From Pseudomonas parafulva (GTDB lineage Bacteria; Pseudomonadota; Gammaproteobacteria; Pseudomonadales; Pseudomonadaceae), in contig NZ_CP009747.1 of assembly GCF_000800255.1 (NCBI RefSeq), positions 1,860,001-1,924,000 on the forward strand: 64,000 bases of DNA. Reading direction: 5' to 3'. Each line of letters starts with the position of its first letter. The first letter of the stretch is position 1. The notes beneath the pieces are model-generated. The model had not been told where the DNA came from. It made no database searches and worked only from the letters and a program-made list of their open reading frames with translations. Of the stretch, positions 25,302-35,144 are shown one piece after another. A program made the position numbers and the translations under genes.

Positions 25302-25928
25302 TCAGCGCGGCCGCGCGACCAGCAAGCCGATCCCGGCACACCCCAGCAGCGAGGCACTGACCCGGTTGAACAGCCGCCGCGCGCGTGGGCGGTTGAACCA
25401 ACGCTGCAGGAACACGCCCAGGCCGGCGTAGACGGCGATAGCGATCCACTCCAGCAGCAGGAACCACAACCCCAGCCAGAGGAACTGCTCAGCGAACGGC
25501 GTGCTGCTGTCCACCGTCACGAACTGCGGCAGAAACGCAGTGAACAACAGGATCGCCTTGGGATTGCCCGCCGCCACCCAGAACTCTTGCCGTGCCAGGC
25601 GCCAGAGCCCCCTGCGCGGGCTATCGTCGATCGGCCCGGTTGCGACCGGGGCGCGCCACAGCTGCCAGGCGATGTAGAACAGATACGCCGCCCCCGCCAG
25701 CTTGATGCCCAGGAACAGGTACTCGCTGGTGTGCAACACCACGGTCAGCCCCATCGCCGCCAGGGCGATCATTGCGGCGAAGGCCAGCAGCCGCCCGCCT
25801 CCGGCCAGGCAGGCGGTGCGCAGGCCGTAACGGCTGGCATTGTGCAGCGACAGCAGGTTGTTCGGGCCCGGCGCCATGTTCAGGGCAAAACAGGCGGGGA
25901 CGAATAGCAGCAGGTTCGACGCGTCCAT
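25302..25928 (-). CDS. LysE/RhtB-family amino acid exporter
   Basis: A 208-residue inner-membrane exporter with about six hydrophobic segments. The RhtB/LysE signature APGPNNLLSLHNASRYG lies in the first helix-loop region, and FWVAAGNPKAILLFTAFLPQF marks the second conserved block. The ATG at 25928 is preferred because GGAGAACAACA precedes it; the open frame further upstream is AT-poor non-coding sequence. It likely exports an amino acid or a homoserine-type metabolite; the substrate is unknown. It lies downstream of, and on the same strand as, the NRPS gene (105 bases away). Confidence 0.88.
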   Translation of the reverse strand: MDASNLLLFVPACFALNMAPGPNNLLSLHNASRYGLRTACLAGGGRLLAFAAMIALAAMGLTVVLHTSEYLFLGIKLAGAAYLFYIAWQLWRAPVATGPIDDSPRRGLWRLARQEFWVAAGNPKAILLFTAFLPQFVTVDSSTPFAEQFLWLGLWFLLLEWIAIAVYAGLGVFLQRWFNRPRARRLFNRVSASLLGCAGIGLLVARPR

Positions 25929-26033
25929 TGTTGTTCTCCGTGACGGACGGCCGCAGCGTCGCGCCGCAGCCCCCGCCCGGTCAAGCACAGTGGCGCGTCA
26001 TTTGGCCGACACAGTAGCGCCAACCTGAGGCAA

Positions 26034-29000
26034 TCAAAGCCTGCGCCTAGCCTTGAGGCCGGGGATCGTGGTGGCCGCGATCTGCACCTCGGCGCGTGGC
26101 TGGCCGGCACTGGCCGCCAGTGCGGCCAGGGTCGGCTGACGGAACAACAGGCGGGCATCGGCCTGCAGCCCGGCTTGACGCATCCGCGCCACCACATTCA
26201 CCGCCAACAGCGAATGACCGCCCAGCTCGAAGAAATTGTCGTCGCGGCCCACCTGTTCGACCTTGAGTACCTCGCTCCAGATGTGCGCCAGGGTGCACTC
26301 CAACTCCCCGCGTGGTGCCTCGAAAGCACGCGTGATCAGGGCTTGCGGGCCGGGTTCGGGCAGCGCCTTGCGGTCGATCTTGCCGTTGGGGCTCAACGGC
26401 ATTTCGTCTAGCGCGACGAAAGCCGCAGGCACCATGTACGCCGGCAGCCGTGCCAGCAAATGATTGCGCAGCACTTCGAGCGACGGCGCGCACTGCCCTT
26501 CGCGGCAGGTAAAGTAGGCCACCAGGCGCTCATCGCGCACCCGTACCGCGCTCTGACCCAGCGCCGGATGCGCGGCCAGCAGGGCCTCGATTTCGCCCAA
26601 TTCCACACGCAATCCGCGCAGCTTGACCTGAAAATCGTTGCGACCGATGAACTCCAGCTCGCCGTCTTCACGCCAGCGGGTCAGATCGCCCGTGCGGTAC
26701 AGGCGGTCGCCCTGGACGAAAGGACTGGCGATGAAGCGGTCGGCTTCCAGCGTTGGCAGCCCGAGGTAGCCGCGGGCCACCCCAATACCCCCGATCAACA
26801 GCTCTCCCACAACGCCCTTGGGCACCGGCCGGCCATGGGTATCGACCACGTAGAGGCGGGTATTGGCGATCGCACGGCCAATCGGCGGTGCCACCGACGG
26901 CAAGGGTTGATCAGGTTCCAAGGTCCAGGCGGTGCTGTCCACCGTGGCCTCGGTAGGGCCATAGACGTTGTGCAGGCGCACCTGGGGCAGGCGCTCGCGC
27001 AGCAGCGTGGCCAAGGCCAGGGTCAGCTCGCCGCCGCCGCAGAAGATGTCCCTCAGGCTGGTGCATCGCTCCACGCCCGCTTGTTCGAGGAAGACATGCA
27101 GCAGCGCCGGTACGAACTTGACCGTGGTTACCTGGCGGTCCTGGATCAATTGCATCAGGTAGTGCGGGTCGCGGTGCCCGTCCGGGCGCGGCAGCACCAG
27201 GCGCAGCCCGGCGCACAGCGGCCAGAACAGCTCCCAGACCGAGCCGTCGAAGCTGAACGGCGCCCGCTGCAGCAGCGCGTCGCCGGGCCGTGGCGGACAC
27301 AGCGTCGAGCTCCAGTGCATCAGGTTACCCAGGCCGCGGTGCTCGACCATCACCCCCTTTGGCGTGCCGGTGGAGCCTGAGGTGTACATCACATAGGCCA
27401 GGTTCGACGCGCTCAAGGCCACCTCAGGCGCCTGCTTCGACTGCGCCTGCCAGGCCGGCAGGTCGAGATCGACCAGCGCCACCGCCTGCGCCTCGAACAA
27501 GCCACGGGTCGCGGCCTGGACCAGCACGGCCACAGGCGAACTGTCCTGCACCAGATAGCGCAGGCGCTCGTCCGGGTATTCAGGATCGAGCGGCACGTAG
27601 GCCGCCCCAGCCTTGAGCACGCCCAGCAGGCCTACCAGCAACGGCAGGCCGCGCTCGAGGCATACACCGACACGGCTGTCGGGCTTCACCCCGAGGCCAA
27701 TCAGATGATGGGCCAACTGGTTGGCCTGCTCGTCGAGCGCGCGGTAAGTCAGCGTGGCCTCGTCGGTCTGCAAGGCGATTGCCTCAGGCGTACGCCGCAC
27801 TTGCGCCTCGAACAGCGACGGCAAGGTTCGACCCCGCAGTGCGTGGGCTTGCGCAGTATCGTTGAAGTCCTCCAGCAGCTCCCGTCGTTCGCCCGGCGGT
27901 ACGCAGCACAGCCGCTCGAGGGGTTGCGAACTGTCCTGGTCGAGCGCCTCGCACAGCACCTCCAAGGCATGCTGCAGATACGTCAGCACTCGGCTGGCGC
28001 CCAGCGCCTGGGGCGCACGCACGCCCAGCCGCAGGCTGTCGTGCTGATCGTCCACCGACAGCACCAGGGCGTGACTCTGCACCTCGCTGGCCTCCAGGAG
28101 TTGCGCGCCGGGCAGCGTCGTCTGTTCGCGGGTCAGCCCATGGCGGAAATTGATCAGGCTGTTGAACAGCGGCACACCCGCAGGCAGACCACTGCACTGC
28201 TGGGCCAGCGAAAGCGGTGCGTCCTCGTGCTCCAACAAGGCAGCCAATGCGCCTTGAGTGTCACCCAGCGCCTGGGCCACGCTGCGTCCGGCCAGGTGCA
28301 GGCGCAGCGGCAAGCTGTTGACGAACATGCCCAGCGCGCGATCGGCGCCCTCGCCGGCCATCATCCGGCCCAGCAGCACCGTGCCGGTCACCACCTCGTC
28401 ACGCCCGGCCAGCGCACCGAGGACCTGGGCCCAGGCCAGGTGCAACAGGCTGGGCAACCCGACGTCGTGCTGCCTGGCCAAGCGTCGCAGGCTCCCGTTC
28501 AGCCTACCGGACAGCGGCTGTTCGAGGCTTTCCAACGTTTGCGGCGACACATCGTGCGTCGGCATGCCTGGCAAGGATGGCGGCGCCTCGACCCCTGCCA
28601 GCAGCGCGCGCAGGAACACCTCGTGCTGCGCCTGGCGCGCCTCGGCGCCGCTGAGTGCGACGTAGTTGCGGTAAGGCACGGGCGTTGCCAAAGCCTGTTG
28701 TGTGCCGCTCAGCACGGCGCGCAACTCGCCCAGCAGCACCTGTACCGAGACGGCGTCGTTGACCAAATGGTGGAAGCGCAGCAAGCCCAGCCAGCGCCCG
28801 TGCTCGACGTCCTCGGTGCCGGCCAGCGCCATCATCGGGGCGTGGCGCAGGTCCAGGGAACGTTGCGCGGTGGCGAAATGCGCGCGCAACTGCCCAGCCG
28901 CGTCGTGGGAGGCGATCTGCAGGACTTCCACGGGCAGGCGAGCCTCACGCCACACCACCTGCTGCGGCTGCTCCAACCCGTCCCAGTACAGGCTGGTGCG

Positions 29001-32000
29001 CAGAATGTCGTGGCGCTCGACCACGTGCTGCAACGCCTGGGCGAAGGCCTCGAAGCCGGCGCGGTCGGCGAAGGTGAACAAGGCCTGCTGCTGGTAGGGA
29101 TCGTCGCCGCCACGCAGGTGGTGATAGAGCAAGCCTTGTTGCAGCGGTGCCAGCGGGTAGATCTCCTGAACGTTGGCGGCGCCTCCCGGTACGGTGGCGA
29201 CGATCAGGTCGACCTGGGCCTGATCCAGGCGGGCAAGGCTCAACAATTGCGGGGTTATGCGGGTGCAGCCGCGGGGTACGCGGTTCCCGGCGACCTCGAT
29301 CACACCTGCCTGACTGGCGGCTGCAAGGCTCGCCAAGGTCGGCTGCCCGAACAGCACCTGGACATCGGCGCGCAGGCCCTGCTGACGCATGCGCTCGACC
29401 AGTTGCACCGCCAGCAACGAGTGGCCGCCAAGCTCGAAGAAGTGATCGTGTCGGCCGATAGCGGGTACGCCAAGCAGTTCGCTCCACAGCGCCGCCAGAC
29501 GCTCTTCCACATCGCCGCGCGGCGCTTCGTGGACGCGGCGCACCCAAGCGTCCTGGCCCAACGCCGGCAGCGCGCGACGGTCGAGCTTGCCATTGGCGGT
29601 CAGTGGCCACTGCTCCACACGCTGATAACCCGCGGGTAGCAAGGCCGGTGGCAGCATGGCGCGCAGGTGCTCGTGCAAGTCGCCCGGGGTTGGCGCATCG
29701 CCGATGAACCAGGCCTGCAACTGCTCGTCGCGCAGCAGCACCACCGCTTCGTGCACCTGCTCATGGCTGGCCAGCGCGGCCTCGATCTCGCCAAGCTCCA
29801 CGCGCACTCCACGGATCTTCACTTGATCGTCGTTGCGTCCCAGGTATTCCAGGGCGCCGTCGTCACGCCAGCGCACCAGATCCCCCGTGCGGTACATTCG
29901 CGCTCCGGCCCGAGAGCTGAACGGATCAACCAGGAAACGCTCGGTGCTCATCGGCTCGCGTCCCAGATAGCCGCGAGCAACACCCAGTCCGCCGACGTAC
30001 AGCTCTCCGGGTACGCCAATCGGCAGCAACCGTCGCTGAGCATCCAGGACGTACAACTGGGTGTTGGCGATCGGGCCGCCGATGTGCAGTGCAGCGCCGG
30101 CGGTGACCCGCCCGGAACTGGCCACCACCGTTGCTTCGGTGGGGCCGTAGTTGTTGATCACTGCATAAGTTCGCTCACACGACAGCGTGCGCAGGCGGTC
30201 TCCACCAATCAGCAGGGTGCGCAGGGTCGGATGATCTGGCTGCGTGAAGGCGTATTCGGCCACGGGGGTCGGCAGGAAGCTCACCTGCAGCGGCTGGGCA
30301 CGCCACCAGCGCAGCAGCGCGTCGAGATCCTCGCCTGCTTCACCGACCGGTGCCAAGTGCAGGGTGGCGCCCGCGCACAGGGCGGGCCAGATTTCCCAGG
30401 CCATCGCATCGAAGCCGAAGCCTGCCAAGCTCGAGGTGTGCGTATCCACCGTCACATCGAAGGCGGCGCAATGCCAATCGACCAGATTGGCAAGCATCTG
30501 GTGTTCGACCATCACCCCCTTGGGCTGCCCGGTCGAGCCGGAGGTGTAGATCACATAGACCAAGCTGTGGGAATCAAGGCCGGCGACGCTAGGGTTATCC
30601 AGTGCGCCCTCAGGCAGCGGGCAGTCGTCCAGCATGATCACCGGTACGTCGTGGCGTGGCAGATGCTCGAGCTGTCGGCGTTGGGTCAGCAGCGCCACCG
30701 GCGCGCTGTCTTCGAGCAGATAAGCCAGGCGCTCGCGAGGATGCGCCAGATCGATCGGCACGTAGGCTGCTCCGGCCTTGAGCACGGCCAACAGCCCCAC
30801 CAGCGTGTCGAGTCCGCGCCGCGCCAGCACGGCCACCCGCTGCTCGGGCTGCACGCCTTGGGCGATCAAGCGCCAGGCCAGGGCGTTGGCCCGCTGGTTC
30901 AGTTCGCCGTAGCTCAGCGATTGCCCCTGATGGACCGCAGCCAACGCGTGCGGCCGCTGTGCGGCCTGGACTTCGATCCGTCGATGGACACAGGGTTCGC
31001 CTATCGGCTGCTGCGTCGCGTTCCAGTGACGTAGCCGATCATGTTCATGGGCGGTGAGCAGGTCGAAATCGGCAACCGTCAGCGTGGGCGTTCGCAGGCC
31101 TTGATCGAGCACATGCATCAAGCGCTCGCCCAAGGCGTGGGCCTCATCGGCCGAAAGCCAGGCACGGTGATGCACCAGGTGCAACCAGGCTTTGTCGGTG
31201 TGCCGGTTGCTGCGCAAATGGATGGCCAGCGGCGTGGATTCGTGGCTATTGGACACCTTGACCGTGTGGCCGCTGGCGGCGCCAAAGCGGTAATCATGAT
31301 CGTCCTGTTCGTAGGACACCGACACTTCGAACAACTGGCGGCGCTCTTCGCCCAGCAGACCCAGCGCTCGATTCAGTTCGCTGACCGGCAGACGCTGATG
31401 GCGGAAATCCTGGCGCAGGGTATCGCGGATGGCCGCGATCAGCTCGGCGAAGGACAGGCTCGCAGAGAACGCCAGCGGCACCGCGCTGACCTGAACGAAG
31501 GTGCCCAGGGTGGTCTTGAACCGCGCCCCACCCCGATTGAGTATCGGCAGCCCCACCACCCAGTCCTCGCGCTGGCCGCTGCGCGTGAACAGCACATGCA
31601 GCGCCGCCAGCAACACATGAAACGCCGAGGCCTTGTGGGTCTGCGCCAGTTGTTGCATGCGTGCGTGCAGGCTCGCGGGAAACGCCTGCACGCAGGTGCG
31701 TGCCGGGGCTTGGTCGGTGGCGCGGCGGTGATGATGACGCGCGGCCAGCAAGGGTTCGGGCACCTGCGCGAAGCGGGCCAGCCAGTAGTCGCGGTCGCGT
31801 GCCAGGCGGGGCGAATGGCAATAGTGGTGATCCTCGTCGATGAACGCCGAGTAACAGGTGTGCGCGGCCGGCGGCGAGGTGCCGTCGACCAGCGCTGTGT
31901 AATGTTCGCCCAGCGTCTTGATCAACTGCGCGAAGCCCCATCCATCGACGAGCAAATGGTGTGCATGGCTGGCCAGCCAATGGCGGTCCGGCGCCAGACG

Positions 32001-32387
32001 CAACAGGGTGAACGTCAACAGCGGGCTGCCGTCGAAGCGATAGGTGTGCTGCATGTACGCCTGTACCCACGTGAGCGCGGCAGCGGCGGGATCGGTTTCT
32101 GCGGACAGATCCAGCATTGGCAACTCGATGGCTTCAGCTTCACCGGCGGGCGCGAAGCGCTGTAGCGGCAAACCCTCGGCACCGGCGTCGAGCAGCAACT
32201 CGGTACGCAGTACCGGATGGGCCGCCAACAAGGCCCGCAAGGCCAGGTGCAGCTGGTGCGGTTGCAAGCCACCGCGCAGGTCGATGTACCCACCGATGGT
32301 GTAGAGCGGCGAGTCACCTCGACTCAACTGGTCTAGCCAGATGTCGCGTTGAGCACTGGTCAGTGGGTAAGTATCGGCGGCAGGCAT
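26034..32387 (-). CDS. Two-module non-ribosomal peptide synthetase, C-A(Leu)-T-C-A-T
   Basis: A 2,117-residue NRPS. Order: condensation domain 1 (about 1-440, HHLLVDGWG near 140), adenylation 1 (about 460-950), carrier 1 (FFELGGHSLL near 980), condensation 2 (about 1,065-1,500, HHLVNDAVS near 1,200), adenylation 2 (about 1,520-2,020) and carrier 2 (FFELGGHSLL near 2,050). It ends without thioesterase, reductase or further domain. C1 (AQRDIWLDQ, GDSPLYTIGGY) resembles lipo-initiating starter domains of Pseudomonas lipopeptides. C2 (YPLAPLQQGLLYHH, RHDILRTSLYWDGL, VVTGTVLLGRM) resembles dual epimerisation/condensation domains. Eye-aligned specificity residues are DAWFLGNVV for A1, the known Leu code, and DGWFFGVVD for A2, unassigned. 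The ATG at 32387 has AGAAGGA upstream. A short acyl-D-Leu-X product is inferred. Confidence 0.9.
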   Translation of the reverse strand: MPAADTYPLTSAQRDIWLDQLSRGDSPLYTIGGYIDLRGGLQPHQLHLALRALLAAHPVLRTELLLDAGAEGLPLQRFAPAGEAEAIELPMLDLSAETDPAAAALTWVQAYMQHTYRFDGSPLLTFTLLRLAPDRHWLASHAHHLLVDGWGFAQLIKTLGEHYTALVDGTSPPAAHTCYSAFIDEDHHYCHSPRLARDRDYWLARFAQVPEPLLAARHHHRRATDQAPARTCVQAFPASLHARMQQLAQTHKASAFHVLLAALHVLFTRSGQREDWVVGLPILNRGGARFKTTLGTFVQVSAVPLAFSASLSFAELIAAIRDTLRQDFRHQRLPVSELNRALGLLGEERRQLFEVSVSYEQDDHDYRFGAASGHTVKVSNSHESTPLAIHLRSNRHTDKAWLHLVHHRAWLSADEAHALGERLMHVLDQGLRTPTLTVADFDLLTAHEHDRLRHWNATQQPIGEPCVHRRIEVQAAQRPHALAAVHQGQSLSYGELNQRANALAWRLIAQGVQPEQRVAVLARRGLDTLVGLLAVLKAGAAYVPIDLAHPRERLAYLLEDSAPVALLTQRRQLEHLPRHDVPVIMLDDCPLPEGALDNPSVAGLDSHSLVYVIYTSGSTGQPKGVMVEHQMLANLVDWHCAAFDVTVDTHTSSLAGFGFDAMAWEIWPALCAGATLHLAPVGEAGEDLDALLRWWRAQPLQVSFLPTPVAEYAFTQPDHPTLRTLLIGGDRLRTLSCERTYAVINNYGPTEATVVASSGRVTAGAALHIGGPIANTQLYVLDAQRRLLPIGVPGELYVGGLGVARGYLGREPMSTERFLVDPFSSRAGARMYRTGDLVRWRDDGALEYLGRNDDQVKIRGVRVELGEIEAALASHEQVHEAVVLLRDEQLQAWFIGDAPTPGDLHEHLRAMLPPALLPAGYQRVEQWPLTANGKLDRRALPALGQDAWVRRVHEAPRGDVEERLAALWSELLGVPAIGRHDHFFELGGHSLLAVQLVERMRQQGLRADVQVLFGQPTLASLAAASQAGVIEVAGNRVPRGCTRITPQLLSLARLDQAQVDLIVATVPGGAANVQEIYPLAPLQQGLLYHHLRGGDDPYQQQALFTFADRAGFEAFAQALQHVVERHDILRTSLYWDGLEQPQQVVWREARLPVEVLQIASHDAAGQLRAHFATAQRSLDLRHAPMMALAGTEDVEHGRWLGLLRFHHLVNDAVSVQVLLGELRAVLSGTQQALATPVPYRNYVALSGAEARQAQHEVFLRALLAGVEAPPSLPGMPTHDVSPQTLESLEQPLSGRLNGSLRRLARQHDVGLPSLLHLAWAQVLGALAGRDEVVTGTVLLGRMMAGEGADRALGMFVNSLPLRLHLAGRSVAQALGDTQGALAALLEHEDAPLSLAQQCSGLPAGVPLFNSLINFRHGLTREQTTLPGAQLLEASEVQSHALVLSVDDQHDSLRLGVRAPQALGASRVLTYLQHALEVLCEALDQDSSQPLERLCCVPPGERRELLEDFNDTAQAHALRGRTLPSLFEAQVRRTPEAIALQTDEATLTYRALDEQANQLAHHLIGLGVKPDSRVGVCLERGLPLLVGLLGVLKAGAAYVPLDPEYPDERLRYLVQDSSPVAVLVQAATRGLFEAQAVALVDLDLPAWQAQSKQAPEVALSASNLAYVMYTSGSTGTPKGVMVEHRGLGNLMHWSSTLCPPRPGDALLQRAPFSFDGSVWELFWPLCAGLRLVLPRPDGHRDPHYLMQLIQDRQVTTVKFVPALLHVFLEQAGVERCTSLRDIFCGGGELTLALATLLRERLPQVRLHNVYGPTEATVDSTAWTLEPDQPLPSVAPPIGRAIANTRLYVVDTHGRPVPKGVVGELLIGGIGVARGYLGLPTLEADRFIASPFVQGDRLYRTGDLTRWREDGELEFIGRNDFQVKLRGLRVELGEIEALLAAHPALGQSAVRVRDERLVAYFTCREGQCAPSLEVLRNHLLARLPAYMVPAAFVALDEMPLSPNGKIDRKALPEPGPQALITRAFEAPRGELECTLAHIWSEVLKVEQVGRDDNFFELGGHSLLAVNVVARMRQAGLQADARLLFRQPTLAALAASAGQPRAEVQIAATTIPGLKARRRL

Positions 32388-32432
32388 GGGCTGGGAGGTC
32401 CTTCTCCGTTGTTCGTCGGTCGATTCAAGCAC

Positions 32433-32799
32433 CCTCCCCCTGCGACGTATGGCCCATTAAACCCGGACACCGGCGGGATAAGCGCAATTTGCGGATTCTT
32501 CTGTAGGACATTGGCTATTTGTCCGCCGCCGAGATCACTTACCCGTCCGCACTTAGCCTGGAAACGTGTTGCGATCATCGGCATTTTGACGCCAATTTGC
32601 TGACCATTACCACGCAAACGTTTTACTCCACCTGAAACCGCTCGCCAATTCGCCGCTTATCGGTGCCATTTTCTGTCCCCGGTTTCCACTACAGACGCGA
32701 CCTGCACCGCCGGTCTTGAATAGCGCCGCCTTCGCTCGGGCAGCTTCTGCGCCGGTGGGTGACTCTTCGGTGTGGTACACGAATCAAGGATGAACAGAC
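32433..32799. promoter_or_regulatory. Divergent NRPS / LuxR intergenic region
   Basis: A gene-free interval between the NRPS and the divergent LuxR-type gene. It contains the inverted repeat GGACA-N9-TGTCC at 32506-32524 and further AT-richer sequence to about 32640, the expected position of promoters for both genes. No coding feature is apparent. Because luxR-type genes of lipopeptide loci often act on the adjacent synthetase, the repeat is a candidate operator; this is inference. Confidence 0.45.
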
Positions 32800-33564
32800 A
32801 TGAAACTCGACCCCCGCCGCCTGAGGCCGCACGATGCGCGCCTCTATCTGCAACTGGGTGAACTGATCGCCAGTGCCAGCGAGCCTGACTTCGCCGGTCA
32901 CATGCTGCGATTCGTCGACGGACTCGTGCCGGTGCACCGGCTCGACCTGAGTGAGTGGACGATCGACAGCCGCCAGGGCTGCGTCGAGCGGACCAGGATG
33001 CTGGGCAGTGCCGGGGCGAGCGACGCGCTCTGCTCGGCAACCCCCACCGGTCTTGCCTTGCTGCAGGACATCGTGCAGATGAAAGACCCGCTGCTGATCC
33101 AGCACAAGCGTTCACAGCGCAAGGGCAGCGCACACCAGCCTCTGCATCAGTGCAAGCTGGTGTCGCGCAGCGGTGACCGGCGCTGGGTGATCGGCTTTCA
33201 TCGATCGCCCAGCCAACGCGCCTTTTCGCTCACTGAGCTGTCGCTGCTCAAGCGTCTGGCCGACACTCTGCTGCCCTTGCTGGAGTATCACGCGCAGCGC
33301 CTGACACCCGGCGCCGACGAGGACTCGGACAGTGCCGACCTATTGCGTCAGGGCTTCGACGAGCGTCTGGCGCAGGAAGCAGTGCAGCTCTCCAGCCGCG
33401 AACAGCAGGTGTGCCTGGGCCTGCTGACCGGAGGCACCGTGCCGGAAATGGCGCAGCGGCTGAACGTGAAGAACAGTTCGGTGGAAACCTACCTCAAGCG
33501 CGCCACCGCCAAGCTCGGCGTCAGTGGACGCCACGGCCTGGCCCGATGGATGGCCGGCGCTTGA
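32800..33564 (+). CDS. LuxR-family transcriptional regulator
   Basis: A 254-residue regulator. The C-terminal LuxR helix-turn-helix runs from LSSREQQVCLGLLTGGTVPEMA through NVKNSSVETYLKRATAKLGVSGR. The N-terminal 180 residues show no recognisable acyl-homoserine-lactone domain and no receiver aspartate, as in the orphan regulators next to Pseudomonas cyclic lipopeptide genes. It is divergent from the NRPS and 17 bases upstream of an OprM-type gene on the same strand. It probably controls one or both. The signal sensed is unknown. Confidence 0.88.
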   Translation: MKLDPRRLRPHDARLYLQLGELIASASEPDFAGHMLRFVDGLVPVHRLDLSEWTIDSRQGCVERTRMLGSAGASDALCSATPTGLALLQDIVQMKDPLLIQHKRSQRKGSAHQPLHQCKLVSRSGDRRWVIGFHRSPSQRAFSLTELSLLKRLADTLLPLLEYHAQRLTPGADEDSDSADLLRQGFDERLAQEAVQLSSREQQVCLGLLTGGTVPEMAQRLNVKNSSVETYLKRATAKLGVSGRHGLARWMAGA

Positions 33565-33581
33565 GCCAGACAGAGAACACC

Positions 33582-35000
33582 ATGCTTAGATACCCTGCCG
33601 CCCTGCTCGTGTTGCTGCTCAGCGGCTGTACCCTCACGCCCGATTACCAGCGGCCACCCTCGCCCGTGCCAGCGCGCTTCGCCCAGACCGAGGCGGCCCC
33701 GGTCGAACCTGCCGTTTCTGATGACCGCCTGCGCGGCCAGGCGGTCTTTCGCGATCCGCTGCTGCGCGAGCTGATCGAACGCGCCCTGCGCGACAACCGC
33801 GACCTGCGCGTGGCGGCGCTCAACGTCCAGGCCTACCGTGCGCAATTTCGCCTCCAGCGCGCCGAGCAGTTGCCGCACCTCTCCGCCGATGCCCAAGGCC
33901 AGCGCCAGTACCTGCCACGGCGGATGACCGGCAGCGATGACGGCGCCATCAGCCAGACCTACTCCGCCACGTTGGGCCTGAGTGCATTCGAGCTCGACCT
34001 GTTCGGCCGCCTGCGCAGCCTTAGCGACAAGGCCCTGCTGACCTACCTGGCCAGCGAGCAGGCCCGCCGCAGCGTGCAACTCACCCTGGTGGCCAGCGTC
34101 GCCAGCAGCTACCTGACCTGGCGCGCCGACCTGGAATTGCTGGCGCTGTCACGCCAGACCCTGGAAGCCGATCAACAGCGCCTGCGCCTGACTCAAGGTC
34201 AGCGTCGTGCCGGCAGCGTGTCGGCCTTGCAGGTGCTGCAAGCCCAGACCCGCGTCGAGACGGGCCGTACGGCGGTTGCTCGCTACCAACGCCAGGTCGC
34301 CCAGGACGTCAATCAGTTGTCCCTGCTGGTGGGCTCAACGCTCGACGAGCGCCTGCCGGGCTTGCCGCTGGCGGCCGAACAGGTGGTCGAGCTACCCGCC
34401 GGGCTGCCCGACGACCTGCTGCAACGGCGGCCCGATATTCTCGAGGCCGAGTACCGTCTGCGCGCGGCCAACGCGGATATCGGAGCAGCGCGCGCCGCCT
34501 TCTTCCCTGGCATTCGCCTGACTGCCAGCGCCGGCAGTGCCAGTCGCGAACTCTCCGGGCTGTTCGACGGCGGCAGCGGCACGTGGCTGTTCCAGCCGCA
34601 AATCAGCCTGCCACTGTTCACCGCCGGCAGCCTGCGCGCGAGTCTTGATTATGCGCAACTGCAGAAAACACTCGAGGTGGCGCGCTACGAAAAATCCATC
34701 CAGACCGCGTTCCAGGAGGTGTCCGATGGTTTGGCTGCGCGCTCGACCTATCGTCGGCAACTGCTGGCGCAGCGCGACCTGGTGGACGCCACTCAGCGCT
34801 ACTACGACCTGGCGAGCAACCGCTACCGGGCAGGAGTGGACAGCAGCCTGACCTTCCTCGATGCGCAGCGTTCGTTGTTCAGCGCGCGTCAGGGGCTGAT
34901 CGATGATCGACTGGCACAGCTGCTCGCCGAGGTGAACCTGTATGTGGCCTTGGGCGGCGGGTGGGCAGTGGACGAACAGCACCGTCGGTCGGCCCCTTGA
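33582..35000 (+). CDS. Outer-membrane efflux factor lipoprotein, OprM/NodT family
   Basis: A 472-residue TolC-like outer-membrane channel of RND or MacB-type pumps. It has a lipoprotein signal with a lipobox (LLLSGCTLTPDYQRP, Cys near residue 16) and both halves of the OEP repeat. Typical motifs are FELDLFGRLRSLSDKALL, GLPDDLLQRRPDILEAEYRLRAANADIGAARAAFFP (split across the mid-line) and the C-terminal RYRAGVDSSLTFLDAQRSLF. The position next to the LuxR-type regulator and the divergent NRPS resembles lipopeptide loci, where such a channel exports product. The partner membrane-fusion protein and pump are not in the window. A strong terminator follows at 35081. Confidence 0.92.
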   Translation: MLRYPAALLVLLLSGCTLTPDYQRPPSPVPARFAQTEAAPVEPAVSDDRLRGQAVFRDPLLRELIERALRDNRDLRVAALNVQAYRAQFRLQRAEQLPHLSADAQGQRQYLPRRMTGSDDGAISQTYSATLGLSAFELDLFGRLRSLSDKALLTYLASEQARRSVQLTLVASVASSYLTWRADLELLALSRQTLEADQQRLRLTQGQRRAGSVSALQVLQAQTRVETGRTAVARYQRQVAQDVNQLSLLVGSTLDERLPGLPLAAEQVVELPAGLPDDLLQRRPDILEAEYRLRAANADIGAARAAFFPGIRLTASAGSASRELSGLFDGGSGTWLFQPQISLPLFTAGSLRASLDYAQLQKTLEVARYEKSIQTAFQEVSDGLAARSTYRRQLLAQRDLVDATQRYYDLASNRYRAGVDSSLTFLDAQRSLFSARQGLIDDRLAQLLAEVNLYVALGGGWAVDEQHRRSAP

Positions 35001-35080
35001 GCGTTCGCATGGACACTGCGGGTGTTGGCTGACTCACAGCCTATGAGGGCGGCCAATGGACTGCCCCTCACTCCTGTGTT

Positions 35081-35106
35081 GGCCTGCCTGCGGGCAGGCC
35101 TTTTTT
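35081..35106 (+). terminator. Intrinsic terminator after the OprM-like gene
   Basis: GGCCTGCC, loop TGCG and GGCAGGCC form an eight-base perfect stem followed by six T bases. It is placed 80 bases after the OprM-like stop and before the small acidic gene. Confidence 0.92.
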
Positions 35107-35144
35107 CCAGCCTGCGGTACAGCGAGAGTCTCGAGGTGAATACC

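Noticed and set aside
27705..29639. A 644-codon plus-strand open frame antisense to the NRPS
   Set aside because: It is a by-product of high GC in the opposite strand; the NRPS motifs on the minus strand are continuous and intact, and the plus-strand product is a Gln/Arg/His-rich string with no family motif.
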